Below, one piece after another: positions 5,548 through 13,228 of a DNA stretch of 13,228 nt. The translations under genes and the position numbers were made by a program. The stretch comes from an uncultured Clostridia bacterium. Its GTDB lineage: Bacteria; Bacillota; Clostridia; Christensenellales; Aristaeellaceae. Position 1 is the stretch's first letter; each line of letters starts with the position of its first letter. The notes under the pieces are model-generated. The model made no database searches and was not told the DNA's origin. It saw nothing but the letters and a program-made list of their open reading frames with translations. The stretch lies in assembly GCA_934631025.1 (NCBI GenBank), contig CAKTXR010000068.1, forward strand, positions 1-13,228, in the 5' to 3' direction.

Positions 5548-7333
5548 TGAGCGCGACGCGGCGCTTGAAAGGGTGCGGAGCCGCTCGTTTGGAAGGATGT
5601 TTCTGAAGAACGTCTGCCTGACGTTCCTCTGCTGCCTGATTCCGCTGCTGGCCGGCGCAATCACGATTTATCGCTGTAGCAACGAGACGCTGCTCCAGGA
5701 GATCAACACGGCCAACGAACGCACGCTCGTTGGCGCCCGCCAGACGATCGAGATCCTGCTGGCCGAGGCGAAGGGTGTGGTGTCCAAGTGCCTGCTGGAC
5801 GACGATGTGCTCACGTTCATCAATGATCGAGGCGATGTGGGCGAAAGGACGTATCAGTTCTACACCGAGGTCAACCGCGTGCAGAGCGTGCTGAGCCGCC
5901 ATCACAAGCAGAATCTGTATTATTCCGTGGATGTGTATTCCAGCAACAGCGATATGCTGGTGTCCTCGGTCTATATGGGACAGTCCCGGCGGCTCTTGTA
6001 TGACGCGACGCTGATCGACGAATTCCGGCGCGGCGCGCAGGAGGGCGCGTGGGCGTTCGCGCGGCGCAATCTTTTGACAGTGGCGGCCGGCGGCGAGGCT
6101 GAGCCGGTGATTACGCTCTATCATCGCTCCAACATGAGCGGCGGCGCGCTGGCATTCGTGTCGGTGAGCATCATGAGCGACGCGCTGGCCGATTATATCA
6201 CCGACGCGGATGCGAGCGATTCGCGTTTCTGCATTGTGGATGCGGATGATGAGATACTGTTCGATTCACGGGGCGGCTATGAGGGCGATTCGCTTTCGCT
6301 GGATTTTGACGGCGCTGAAGGCCGTGTGCTGACGCTGGACGGCGGAGAGACGCGCGTTTCATGGACGCGGATGGATGAATACGACTGGCGACTGGCGCTG
6401 CTCGTGCCCATGAACGAATATCTCAGGAGCATGAGCGCGCTGAGGTCGCGCATCGCCGTGATTCTCTCCGCGTGCATCGCCGTGGCGGCGGCGCTGGCCT
6501 ATCTGGCGACGAAGAAGCTCTTCCGTCCGGTGGCCGCGCTGATTCAACTGGTCAACGCGCCCACGGACGAGAGTGCGGCGCAGCAGAAGGGCGAGATACA
6601 GTATCTGCTGATGCAGGTGCTCTCCTCCTTCCAGAAGAACATCGTGCTGGAAAAGCAGATGCTCAGCCGCGCAACCATGCTGCGACAGGCGCGCGCCAAG
6701 GCGCTGCAAAAGCAGCTCTCCTCGCACTTTCTGTATAACTCGCTTCAGGCGGTCAACTGGCTGGCGCTGGCCGAGACGCGTGATGAGAACAGCCGCACCA
6801 GTCAGGCTGTGACGCTTCTGGCCGACATCATCCGCACGACCATGGAGCAGGAGAGCAATTTCGTGCGCGTGGGCGATGAAATCAGCTATACGCAGCGCTT
6901 TATGGAGATCGAAAAGCTGCGCTCGGGCGACGACATCATAGCGCACTATGATATTGCGCCCGATACGCTCGATCTGCCGCTGCTCAGCGTGTCCATACAG
7001 ACGCTGGCGGAGAACGCCGTCTCGCACGCGCTCAGGCCGAAGGGCGGCGGCAATCTGTATATCAGCACGCGCATTACGCCCAAGGGGCTGCTCAACATCC
7101 GCGTCGAGGACGACGGCGACGGCATGCCGCAGGCGGAGATCGACCGCATTATGGCGCAGCTCCGGGAAGAATACGTTTATCCCAGGAGCCACATGGGGCT
7201 GATCAATCTCTTCCAGCGCTTTAAGCTGTGCTATGGCGAGGGCTGCGTGTTCGATATGGGGCGCGGGCAGCATGGCGGGCTGCTGGTGAGCATCACTCTG
7301 CCGCCCGTCGAGGCGGATGCGGAAAAACAATAG
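5525..7333 (+). CDS. Sensor histidine kinase, YesM-like, membrane-bound
   Basis: This kinase, partner of the preceding response regulator, has 602 residues. A first membrane helix lies at about 29-49 and a second at about 309-329. Between them is an extracytoplasmic sensor region of roughly 260 residues, as expected for carbohydrate-linked YesM-type kinases. Next come a HAMP-like linker and the His_kinase domain with the phospho-accepting H401 in QLSSHFLYN. The ATPase domain follows: N box QTLAENAVSHAL (492-503), G1 box EDDGDGM (528-534), HMGLINLFQRFKLCYG (556-571) and a final HGGLLVSITLP. One oddity is that the family's usual N-P before HFLYN is S-S here. The start at 5525 overlaps the regulator gene by 23 bp; AAAGGGG lies 9 nt before it. 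In-frame GTG 5573 or ATG 5597 are alternatives but would leave less of the N-terminus before the first helix. A terminator follows 15 nt after the stop. Confidence 0.95.
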   Translation: MNCAGRHSERDAALERVRSRSFGRMFLKNVCLTFLCCLIPLLAGAITIYRCSNETLLQEINTANERTLVGARQTIEILLAEAKGVVSKCLLDDDVLTFINDRGDVGERTYQFYTEVNRVQSVLSRHHKQNLYYSVDVYSSNSDMLVSSVYMGQSRRLLYDATLIDEFRRGAQEGAWAFARRNLLTVAAGGEAEPVITLYHRSNMSGGALAFVSVSIMSDALADYITDADASDSRFCIVDADDEILFDSRGGYEGDSLSLDFDGAEGRVLTLDGGETRVSWTRMDEYDWRLALLVPMNEYLRSMSALRSRIAVILSACIAVAAALAYLATKKLFRPVAALIQLVNAPTDESAAQQKGEIQYLLMQVLSSFQKNIVLEKQMLSRATMLRQARAKALQKQLSSHFLYNSLQAVNWLALAETRDENSRTSQAVTLLADIIRTTMEQESNFVRVGDEISYTQRFMEIEKLRSGDDIIAHYDIAPDTLDLPLLSVSIQTLAENAVSHALRPKGGGNLYISTRITPKGLLNIRVEDDGDGMPQAEIDRIMAQLREEYVYPRSHMGLINLFQRFKLCYGEGCVFDMGRGQHGGLLVSITLPPVEADAEKQ

Positions 7334-7347
7334 GGCATTCGGCACAG

Positions 7348-7381
7348 GGAGGGCGCGCTTGAGCGTTCCTCCTCATTTTTT
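7348..7381 (+). terminator. Terminator after the two-component operon
   Basis: GGAGG (7348-7352) pairs with CCTCC (7368-7372), extended inward by CGC/GCG with a wobble and one bulge around loop GCTTGA. Six T follow at 7376-7381. It separates the regulatory operon from the importer operon. Confidence 0.7.
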
Positions 7382-7441
7382 GTCGCATTTCGGCGCGGAG
7401 TTAACAAAAGACGACTCAATGTTAAGCTGTGCGGATTAAAA

Positions 7442-7479
7442 AAGTCATTAAAGTAGGGTTCTGAAGTCATCATAGTGGG
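7442..7479 (+). promoter_or_regulatory. Direct-repeat operator candidate for the YesN-like regulator
   Basis: AAGTCATTAAAGTAGGG (7442-7458) and AAGTCATCATAGTGGG (7464-7479) are near-identical direct repeats whose starts are 22 bp apart. The second ends one base before the -35 box. Two half-sites about two helical turns apart and touching the -35 are the classic layout for an AraC-type activator. The YesN-like regulator encoded immediately upstream is the natural candidate. TTAACA (7401-7406) and TGTTAA (7420-7425), with TGTTAAC again at 7492-7498, form a weaker inverted pattern nearby. Confidence 0.6.
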
Positions 7480-7480
7480 A

Positions 7481-7509
7481 TTGAATTTGTCTGTTAACTG
7501 AGCAATAAT
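7481..7509 (+). promoter_or_regulatory. Promoter of the sugar-importer operon
   Basis: TTGAAT (7481-7486) and AATAAT (7504-7509) are separated by 17 nt; TAATAT two bases on is an alternative -10. The boxes are imperfect, as expected for a promoter that needs an activator. Transcription would start near 7516. Confidence 0.6.
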
Positions 7510-7553
7510 ATATCTATGCTTTTCATTCAATGCACGGAAAGGACGGCCGATCA

Positions 7554-8498
7554 ATGACTGCCAACGCTTACGCCCGGAGAGGGCGCTCCCGACGCATGAG
7601 CTGGGCGGCGCACATGAGGCGCTATTACTGGCTCTATCTGTTCCTGATCCCGGGAATGCTGTTCCTGCTGCTGTTCAAGTATCTGCCGATCTACGGTCTT
7701 CAGATCGCCTTCAAGGATTACAGCATCGTGCGGGGCATTGAGGCCAGCCCGTGGGTGGGGCTGAAGCACTTTCGGGATCTGTTCCGCTCGATCAACTTCA
7801 CCCGCGTTTTGAGAAACTCGATCCTCACCAGCGTATTCCGCCTTTTGTGGGGCTTTCCGATGCCCATACTGCTGGCGCTGATGATGAACGAGATGCGCGC
7901 GCAGGGCTATAAGCGCGTGATGCAGTCCATACTCTATCTGCCGCACTTTATCTCATGGGTCGTGGTCATATCGATGCTCACGGGGCTTCTGTCCCAGTCG
8001 ACCGGCGTTGTCAATATGGTGCGCAAGGCGATGGGCATGGAGACCATTCCCTTCATGAACAGCAAGCGCTGGTTCCGCACTGTGCTGATCGGCGCGGGCA
8101 TCTGGAAGGAGTGCGGCTGGGGCACGGTTGTGTATATGGCGGCGCTCTCCGGCATCGATCCGGCGCTTTACGAAGCCGCCACGATCGACGGCGCAAACCG
8201 CATGCAGAAGATTGCCCACATCACGCTGCCCTGCATCATGGGCACAGTGACGGTCATGCTGGTGATGAACATGGGCAACATCCTCAGCAACGGCTTTGAG
8301 CAGATCTGGCTGCTGCAAAATGCCCTCAACAAGGAAGTGGCCGAGGTGCTGGAGACCTATTCCTATCAGGTCGGCCTGAAGGAAGGGCGCTACAGCTTCG
8401 CGACGGCGGTGGGCATGTTCCAGTCGCTGGTCGGCCTGATTATGATATTCGGCTCGAATGCGCTGAGCAAAAAGATGGGGGGCGGCGGACTGTGGTGA
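7554..8498 (+). CDS. ABC sugar transporter permease, LplB-like
   Basis: This is one of two membrane subunits of a carbohydrate importer of the CUT1 type. It has 314 residues from ATG 7554 and six predicted membrane helices; the first is around residues 25-45 (LYLFLIPGMLFLLLFKY). Family marks are FKYLPIYGLQIAFKDY, then GFPMPILLALMMNE and LYLPHFISWVV. The cytoplasmic EAA loop, which docks the ATPase, is EAATIDGANRMQKIAHITLP (207-226). I prefer ATG 7554 because GGAAAGGA precedes it by about 10 nt; ATG 7530 would add eight residues and has no ribosome site. It is first in an operon with the second permease and binding protein. Homologues commonly take up oligosaccharides, often from pectin or other plant glycans, but the substrate here is unknown. 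Confidence 0.95.
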   Translation: MTANAYARRGRSRRMSWAAHMRRYYWLYLFLIPGMLFLLLFKYLPIYGLQIAFKDYSIVRGIEASPWVGLKHFRDLFRSINFTRVLRNSILTSVFRLLWGFPMPILLALMMNEMRAQGYKRVMQSILYLPHFISWVVVISMLTGLLSQSTGVVNMVRKAMGMETIPFMNSKRWFRTVLIGAGIWKECGWGTVVYMAALSGIDPALYEAATIDGANRMQKIAHITLPCIMGTVTVMLVMNMGNILSNGFEQIWLLQNALNKEVAEVLETYSYQVGLKEGRYSFATAVGMFQSLVGLIMIFGSNALSKKMGGGGLW

Positions 8499-9412
8499 CC
8501 AACAGGGCGCATCACGGCAATCAGATTCGGCTCAAGGCGTCAGACAAGGCGCTCATGGCGTTCAACTATTTTTTCGTCACGCTGGTGGCGCTTCTGATGC
8601 TCTATCCCATCATCAATATACTGGCCGTCTCGCTGTCGAACTATTACGAGTATCTGAAAACGCCGTGGATGATCATTCCCAGGCGGCTGAATGTCGAGGC
8701 GTACAAATATGTTTTCCGCAACGCGTCCTTCTGGCGCAGCTACGCAAACACGATCATCGTCGCCGGCGCGGGCACGCTCATCGGCCTCGGCCTGACCATT
8801 ATCACCGCCTATCCGCTCTCGCGCCCCATGCTGCGCTTCAAGCCGCTGTGGATGACGATCATCATATTCACAATGGTGTTCAACGCCGGCATGATTCCGA
8901 ATTTCCTGAACATCCGCAATCTGGGGATGTACGATTCGCTCTGGGCGCTGATTCTGCCCGGCGCGTTCGGCGCGTTCAACTGCATACTGATGCTCAATTT
9001 TTTCAAGGAGATCCCCGCCAGCCTGACAGAGGCCGCCGAAATCGACGGCGCGAGCGAGCCGAAAATCCTCTTCGGCATCGTGGTGCCGCTGTCCAAGTCG
9101 GTCATCGCAACCATCGCGCTGTTCCTCGCCGTGGGCTACTGGAACGCCTATTTCTCCGCGCAGATCTATCTCAAGTCCTCGGAAAAATGGCCCATTGCGC
9201 TGATGCTCAAGGAGATTCTGCTCTCGGCCAGCACAAAGGCGCTCGAGGCCGCAAACGACGCGGCCGCCATGGATCAGACGGAGAACCAGCTGCAGACCAC
9301 CACGCTGCAATACGCCTGCATCATCGTGTCCATGGTGCCGATCATGTGCGTGTATCCGTTTTTGCAAAAGTACTTTGCCAAGGGCGTCATGCTGGGCGGC
9401 GTCAAAGGCTAG
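8492..9412 (+). CDS. ABC sugar transporter permease, YtcP/UgpE-like (second membrane subunit)
   Basis: This is the partner permease of the importer, with 306 residues and six predicted membrane helices (first about 24-48). The EAA loop is EAAEIDGASEPKILFGIVVP (180-199). Other family marks are TAYPLSRPMLRF, FTMVFNAGMIPNFL and the C-terminal FLQKYFAKGVMLGGVKG. The start is one of two adjacent GTG codons (8492 or 8495), preceded by a G-rich ribosome site inside the end of the first permease gene. The reading frames overlap by 4-7 bp, so translation is probably coupled. An insert-like stretch before the last helix (SASTKALEAANDAAAMDQ) is common in this subfamily. No ATPase gene lies in the operon within the window. 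Confidence 0.95.
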   Translation: MVTNRAHHGNQIRLKASDKALMAFNYFFVTLVALLMLYPIINILAVSLSNYYEYLKTPWMIIPRRLNVEAYKYVFRNASFWRSYANTIIVAGAGTLIGLGLTIITAYPLSRPMLRFKPLWMTIIIFTMVFNAGMIPNFLNIRNLGMYDSLWALILPGAFGAFNCILMLNFFKEIPASLTEAAEIDGASEPKILFGIVVPLSKSVIATIALFLAVGYWNAYFSAQIYLKSSEKWPIALMLKEILLSASTKALEAANDAAAMDQTENQLQTTTLQYACIIVSMVPIMCVYPFLQKYFAKGVMLGGVKG

Positions 9413-9421
9413 AGTGTGAAA

Positions 9422-9442
9422 TTAGGGGAGTGCGTCCCTTAA
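9422..9442 (+). other. Small intercistronic hairpin before the binding-protein gene
   Basis: TTAGGGG and CCCTTAA (9422-9428 and 9436-9442) form a seven-pair stem with one wobble and a 7-nt loop, and no T run. It lies just before the strong ribosome site of the binding-protein gene. Such stems can protect processed mRNA and help make more binding protein than permease. Confidence 0.4.
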
Positions 9443-9465
9443 TAATAGAATGAGGAGGAAAACCC

Positions 9466-11001
9466 ATGAACACCACGAAACGCCTGATTTCCCTGCTGCT
9501 GGCGCTCATTCTGGCTCTGGGCTGCGCCGCCGGCGCGTCCGCGGAGAGCGAGAAGGAGAACTACGAATTTACCATGATGGGCAACTGGGGCGAGAACGGC
9601 TATGTCGGCGAGCTGTGGCTCGATCAGCTCTGCGACAAGCTGAACCTGACCATCAATTTCGACCTGCCCGCCGCGTCCAGCTATGAGGATGCGCTGCAGC
9701 TGATGATCGCGTCCGCCGAATATCCGGACGTCGTGATCCTGCCCGACGCATGGATGTCCCAGACCATCTTCCAGGAGGCCTGCGAGGCTGGCATATTCAT
9801 CGATCTGGCCGACAAGCTGCCCAATTACGAGAACCTCATGGCGCACACCGCGTCCTTCTCGTGGGAAGCGCTGGACATATTCAACGACGGCCGCATCTGG
9901 GGCGTGCCGCGCTCGACCATGGTGCGCGCCGACGGCTACTGCCTGCGCGAAACCTGGCTCGAGAACCTGGGCATCGAGTACAACGAGGGCGACTATCTGA
10001 CCGCCGACGAGTTCTTCGATATCCTCTATGCCTTCACTCATAACGATCCCGACGGCAATGGCATTGACGATACCTACGGCCTCGTGGGCTATGCCGACGC
10101 GGAGGGCAACCTGATCACATTCCTCGGCCAGATATTCGGCATCGGCGACCGCGACGCCTGGTGCGACTACGACGGCGAGGTCATCGCCCTCAAGTACTCG
10201 AAGGATCTGCCCAACTTCAAGAACTATCTGGCCTTTGCCAACCGCTGCTGGGAGGCCGGCGTCATCGATCCCGACGGCTTCAGCATCGATCTGAGCACCA
10301 GCAATCAGCGCTGGGACAACGGCATGTACGGCTGCCGCCAGATGTTCCCCGGCAATATGAGGATCCGCGTCCCCGACGATCCCAGCAAGGCCGACACCCG
10401 CTGCAAGTTCCTGCCCGGCGTTGTCGAAAAGGAAGGCGACAAGTATGGCTATGCCAACTTCGCCACCGGAATCTGGTACTTCTGGTCGATCACATCGAAG
10501 GCCGAAAAGCCCGAGCGCATTCTGGAGTTCTTTGACTACATCCTCAGCGACGAGCAGTGGACGAACGTCTCCGCCCGCGGCCTTGAGGGCGTGACCTTCA
10601 CGAAGAATGCGGACGGCAGCTTCGACACCAGCATTCAGGACAAGCTGACCGACGAGCAGAAGAACAATGCGCCGATGCAGGTTATCCTTCGCCGCAGCGA
10701 CGGCGCCGAGTTCTTTGTGCCCATCACATACACCCCTGAGGAGCGCGCGCGCATCACCAAGATGATCGACGTGACGCTGGAAAACTACATCCCCGCGCTG
10801 GATCGCGGCTATGTGCCCGCCATCGCGACCGACCCGGCATTCATCGAATACAACGCCTACATGAACGAGCAGATCAACAAGATCATCGTGGGCGAGGTTG
10901 AGGTGGACGAGTGGGACAATATCCTCGAGGGCTGGTATGCCGCCGGCGGCGAGGAATATGTGAATGATATGCGCGCGTATATCGCGTCCGTGAACAAGTA
11001 A
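9466..11001 (+). CDS. Extracellular solute-binding protein of the sugar importer
   Basis: This is the exported ligand-binding subunit (LipO/LplA-like, family 1 solute-binding type), with 511 residues. The N-terminus has a secretion signal (KR then hydrophobic 7-19). Cysteine 20 in LALGC could be lipidated, but leucine at -2 is unusual for a lipobox, and ASA-E at 24-27 fits ordinary signal peptidase, so the anchoring mode is open. The mature protein shows YPDVVILPDAW, GRIWGVPRS and LRETWLENLGI as in related proteins, and an EF-hand-like loop DPDGNGIDD at 194-202, which probably binds calcium and is common in this group. AGGAGG is 7 nt before ATG. Codon use is very GC-rich with many GGC, GCC and CTG codons, suggesting high expression. 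A hairpin follows the gene. Confidence 0.94.
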   Translation: MNTTKRLISLLLALILALGCAAGASAESEKENYEFTMMGNWGENGYVGELWLDQLCDKLNLTINFDLPAASSYEDALQLMIASAEYPDVVILPDAWMSQTIFQEACEAGIFIDLADKLPNYENLMAHTASFSWEALDIFNDGRIWGVPRSTMVRADGYCLRETWLENLGIEYNEGDYLTADEFFDILYAFTHNDPDGNGIDDTYGLVGYADAEGNLITFLGQIFGIGDRDAWCDYDGEVIALKYSKDLPNFKNYLAFANRCWEAGVIDPDGFSIDLSTSNQRWDNGMYGCRQMFPGNMRIRVPDDPSKADTRCKFLPGVVEKEGDKYGYANFATGIWYFWSITSKAEKPERILEFFDYILSDEQWTNVSARGLEGVTFTKNADGSFDTSIQDKLTDEQKNNAPMQVILRRSDGAEFFVPITYTPEERARITKMIDVTLENYIPALDRGYVPAIATDPAFIEYNAYMNEQINKIIVGEVEVDEWDNILEGWYAAGGEEYVNDMRAYIASVNK

Positions 11002-11015
11002 CGCCCCGACTGTGT

Positions 11016-11052
11016 GCGCGGCTCATTTCGCTGTGAAGTGAGCCGCGCTTTT
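11016..11052 (+). terminator. Strong hairpin after the binding-protein gene, partial terminator
   Basis: A perfect 10-bp stem GCGCGGCTCA/TGAGCCGCGC (11016-11025 and 11039-11048) is followed by only four T. The next gene begins 17 nt later with its own strong ribosome site. It could act as a leaky terminator or RNA 3'-end protector that lowers expression of the downstream oxidoreductase relative to the binding protein. Confidence 0.6.
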
Positions 11053-11069
11053 ATGAGGAGGAGAAAAGT

Positions 11070-13228
11070 ATGATCATCTGGATTGACGCGGCCGATTTTC
11101 AGGACGCCGGCCAGTGGAAGCTGGACACGCAGTTCACGCATCTGTGCGGCTCGCCGTATCTGCTGGCCTGCCACACGCCCGGCGTGCCTGTGCGGGACGC
11201 GATTTGCCGCTTCGCCGCGCCGCTCGAGGGCATGGCGCGCGTGTGGGTGCGCACGAAAAACTGGTTCCTGCCCGATTCGCCGGGCCGCTTCACCGTGTCG
11301 CTCGACGGCCATGAGAGCGCCGAGCTGGGCGATATGCCCACGCACGACTGGTACTGGCAGATCGCCTGCGACGTGCACATTGAGGCGGGCGAGCATACGC
11401 TGGCGCTGAAAGACAGGACCGGCTATTTCGGACGCTGCGCCGCTGTGCTGATCACCGACGATATGGACTTTGTGCCCGCGCGGCCGGTGAGTGAGTATGT
11501 AAAGCTGCGCGCCGCGTGCAAGCATGTCGATCTGACAGCGCGGGATGCGGGCGAATACGACGTAGTGGTCGCGGGCGCGGGGCCGGGCGGCGTTCCGGCG
11601 GCGGTGGCGGCGGCGCGGCTGGGCGCGAGGACGCTGCTCATTGGCTCCAGAAGCGTGCTCGGCGGCAACGCGTCCTCCGAGGCGGGCGTGGGCTTTAACG
11701 GCGCGTCGGCGCGTCAGCCCAACGCGCGCGAGGGCGGCATCGCGGAGGAGATCATCCGCGCGCGGCTGGGCGAGGGCAAGACGTGGCAGCAGGCGCTCGA
11801 AGCGCTGTGCGCCGCCGAGAAGAACCTCACCGTCATGACCGGCTGGTTCGTCTGCGGCGCGGAGACGGAGAACGGCGCGATTCGTTCCATCGAGGCGCAA
11901 AGCGTCATGGACAACAGCCGCATCCGCGTTCGTGGCCGGCAATTCATCGACTGCACCGGCGACGGCTGGCTGGGCTATTACGCGGGCGCGAAATACCGCA
12001 TCGGCCGCGAGGCGAAATGGCAATATGATGAAGAGTTTGCGCCGGAGCGCGCCGACACGCTGACCATGAGCGGCTGCACGATGCGCGGCTATGGGCGGGA
12101 CGACATTCCGAAAATGTATGTCGAGACCGATCATGAGGTGAAGTACGACGCGCCGGCGTGGGTGCCGCGCTTTGCGGCGGGCAAGGGCTATGGCCGCAAT
12201 ATAGAGCGTATCGACTTTGCCTGGTGGGTGGAAGCGCCCAACAGCTACGACGATCTCTACGACGCGGAGCTGGCGCGCGACGAGCTGTTCCGCATCCAGC
12301 TGGGGCACTACAACTATCTCAAGAACCTCTGGGATGAGAAGGAGCGCGCGAGGAACTATGCGCTCATGTATATGCCCTATTACGATGCAAAGCGCGAATC
12401 CCGCCGCTTCATCGGCGATTATGTGCTCACGCAGAATGACTGCATGAGCGGCCGCGATTTCCCGGATACCGTGGCGCACGCCGGCTGGCCGATCGATCTG
12501 CACAATCCCAAGGGGCTGTATTCCGGCGCGGAAGGCCCGTTCTTTAGCAACACGCAGATTCCGCTGACGAAGATTCCTTTCCGCTGCCTGTATTCAAAGA
12601 ACGTATCGAATCTGCTCTTCGCCGGGCGCTGCGCCAGCGTCAGCCACATTGCGCTGGGCACGGCGCGCGTGCAGAACACCATCGCCTGCATGGGGCAGGC
12701 CGTGGGCACGGCGGCGGCGCTGTGCGTGCGCAAAAATATTGACCCGCGTGCACTGGGCGAGAAGCATCTGGACGAATTCAGGCAGCGGCTCCTGCGCGAC
12801 GATCAGTATATCCCCGGCCTGCGCAGCACCGATGAAAGCGATATTGCGCGGCGCATGACGGCGGCGGCCTCCTCCGAAAAGGCGGGCGAGGAATATCTGC
12901 CGCATCTGGGCGTGGAAACCGAGGGCTATGAGCTGGATTGTCAGCGCGCCACGTTTTTCGCGCGCGGCGTGCCCGATCACATCGGCAGCGTCTGGACAAA
13001 GCTCGTCAATAAGAACGACGCGCCGGCCGATGTGCTGTTCCATGTGCGCGTTCAGGCCGATCCGGACGGCTACACCACGGCGGAGGATCTGTGCGCCGTG
13101 ACAGTGCGCCTGCCCGCACACGCGTCGGGCTGGTACGAAATCCCGATCAACGCGGACACGAAGCTGCGTTATCTGTGGCTGTGGACGGATAAGTGCAGCG
13201 GCGTGTTCTGGCCGGTCTGGCGGGGCAG
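11070..13228 (+). CDS. FAD-dependent oxidoreductase (FAD_oxidored type) with flanking beta domains; 3' end outside window
   Basis: This is a large flavoenzyme without signal peptide, so cytoplasmic; 719 residues are visible and the frame is still open at the edge. Residues 1-135 form a beta-sandwich-like domain resembling carbohydrate-binding modules (WIDAADFQDAGQWKLDTQF, GSPYLLA, VWVRTKNWFLPDSPGRF, FGRCAAVLITD). The FAD-binding fold begins at about 162 with VVVAGAGPGGVPAA (GxGxxG at 169-174), followed by LGGNASSEAG. Later marks of the PF12831-like family are RQFIDCTGDGWLGYYAG, ESRRFIGDYVLTQND and FAGRCASVSHIALGTARVQN with GQAVGTAAAL. After about 640 another beta-rich domain starts. I recall this N-terminal domain plus FAD_oxidored layout from family members, but no reaction is known to me. 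Being last in a sugar-import operon, it may oxidise an imported sugar or glycoside. GAGGAGGAG precedes the ATG. Confidence 0.9.
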   Translation, partial: MIIWIDAADFQDAGQWKLDTQFTHLCGSPYLLACHTPGVPVRDAICRFAAPLEGMARVWVRTKNWFLPDSPGRFTVSLDGHESAELGDMPTHDWYWQIACDVHIEAGEHTLALKDRTGYFGRCAAVLITDDMDFVPARPVSEYVKLRAACKHVDLTARDAGEYDVVVAGAGPGGVPAAVAAARLGARTLLIGSRSVLGGNASSEAGVGFNGASARQPNAREGGIAEEIIRARLGEGKTWQQALEALCAAEKNLTVMTGWFVCGAETENGAIRSIEAQSVMDNSRIRVRGRQFIDCTGDGWLGYYAGAKYRIGREAKWQYDEEFAPERADTLTMSGCTMRGYGRDDIPKMYVETDHEVKYDAPAWVPRFAAGKGYGRNIERIDFAWWVEAPNSYDDLYDAELARDELFRIQLGHYNYLKNLWDEKERARNYALMYMPYYDAKRESRRFIGDYVLTQNDCMSGRDFPDTVAHAGWPIDLHNPKGLYSGAEGPFFSNTQIPLTKIPFRCLYSKNVSNLLFAGRCASVSHIALGTARVQNTIACMGQAVGTAAALCVRKNIDPRALGEKHLDEFRQRLLRDDQYIPGLRSTDESDIARRMTAAASSEKAGEEYLPHLGVETEGYELDCQRATFFARGVPDHIGSVWTKLVNKNDAPADVLFHVRVQADPDGYTTAEDLCAVTVRLPAHASGWYEIPINADTKLRYLWLWTDKCSGVFWPVWRG

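Noticed and set aside
10857..12503. 548-codon minus-strand frame opposite the oxidoreductase
   Set aside because: Antisense shadow: the plus strand carries conserved FAD-binding motifs and a strong ribosome site, while the minus frame shows no domain.

Overview
The window looks like a chromosomal segment of a GC-rich member of the Clostridia (Bacillota). The basis is a YolD-like protein of the clostridial type, a YesN/YesM-type two-component system, a LplB/YtcP-type sugar importer without its own ATPase, strong AGGAGG ribosome sites and sigma-A-like promoters. The genus cannot be named from the sequence. The first 1.1 kb is visibly less GC-rich and less orderly than the rest, and looks like accessory or scarred DNA.

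Left part (1-1471): the 3' end of a yolD-like gene; a gene-free stretch with short repeats that may be the worn end of an insertion sequence; and a leftward tRNA-Val(CAC) unit with a near-consensus promoter and a rho-independent terminator. The first 22 nt of the tRNA (24 bp with flank) are repeated 197 bp upstream, so the transcript would carry a broken tRNA 5' end, a 173-bp insert of unknown origin, and then the intact tRNA. A 400-bp gap with several GCGCTT..AAGCGC hairpins follows.

Middle part (1424-3828): a MATE-family efflux pump (minus strand), divergent from an AraC-family regulator with an N-terminal cupin. The regulator's reading frame clearly starts upstream of any ATG/GTG/TTG. A good Shine-Dalgarno sequence points to an ATC start codon.

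Right part (3836-13228), all plus strand: a YesN-like response regulator and its overlapping YesM-like histidine kinase, closed by a terminator; then a second promoter driving two ABC sugar permeases, a solute-binding protein and a large FAD-dependent oxidoreductase that runs off the right edge. The likely logic, inferred from family knowledge, is as follows. The kinase senses an extracellular (oligo)saccharide or its binding protein. The regulator activates the importer promoter, where two direct repeats 22 bp apart abut the -35 box. The binding protein and permeases import the ligand with an ATPase encoded elsewhere. The cytoplasmic oxidoreductase acts on it or on a derivative. The promoters of the AraC gene and the response-regulator gene share a 16-bp element in the same position over the -35, suggesting one regulator controls both.

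No CRISPR array, phage gene, rRNA or complete mobile element was seen.
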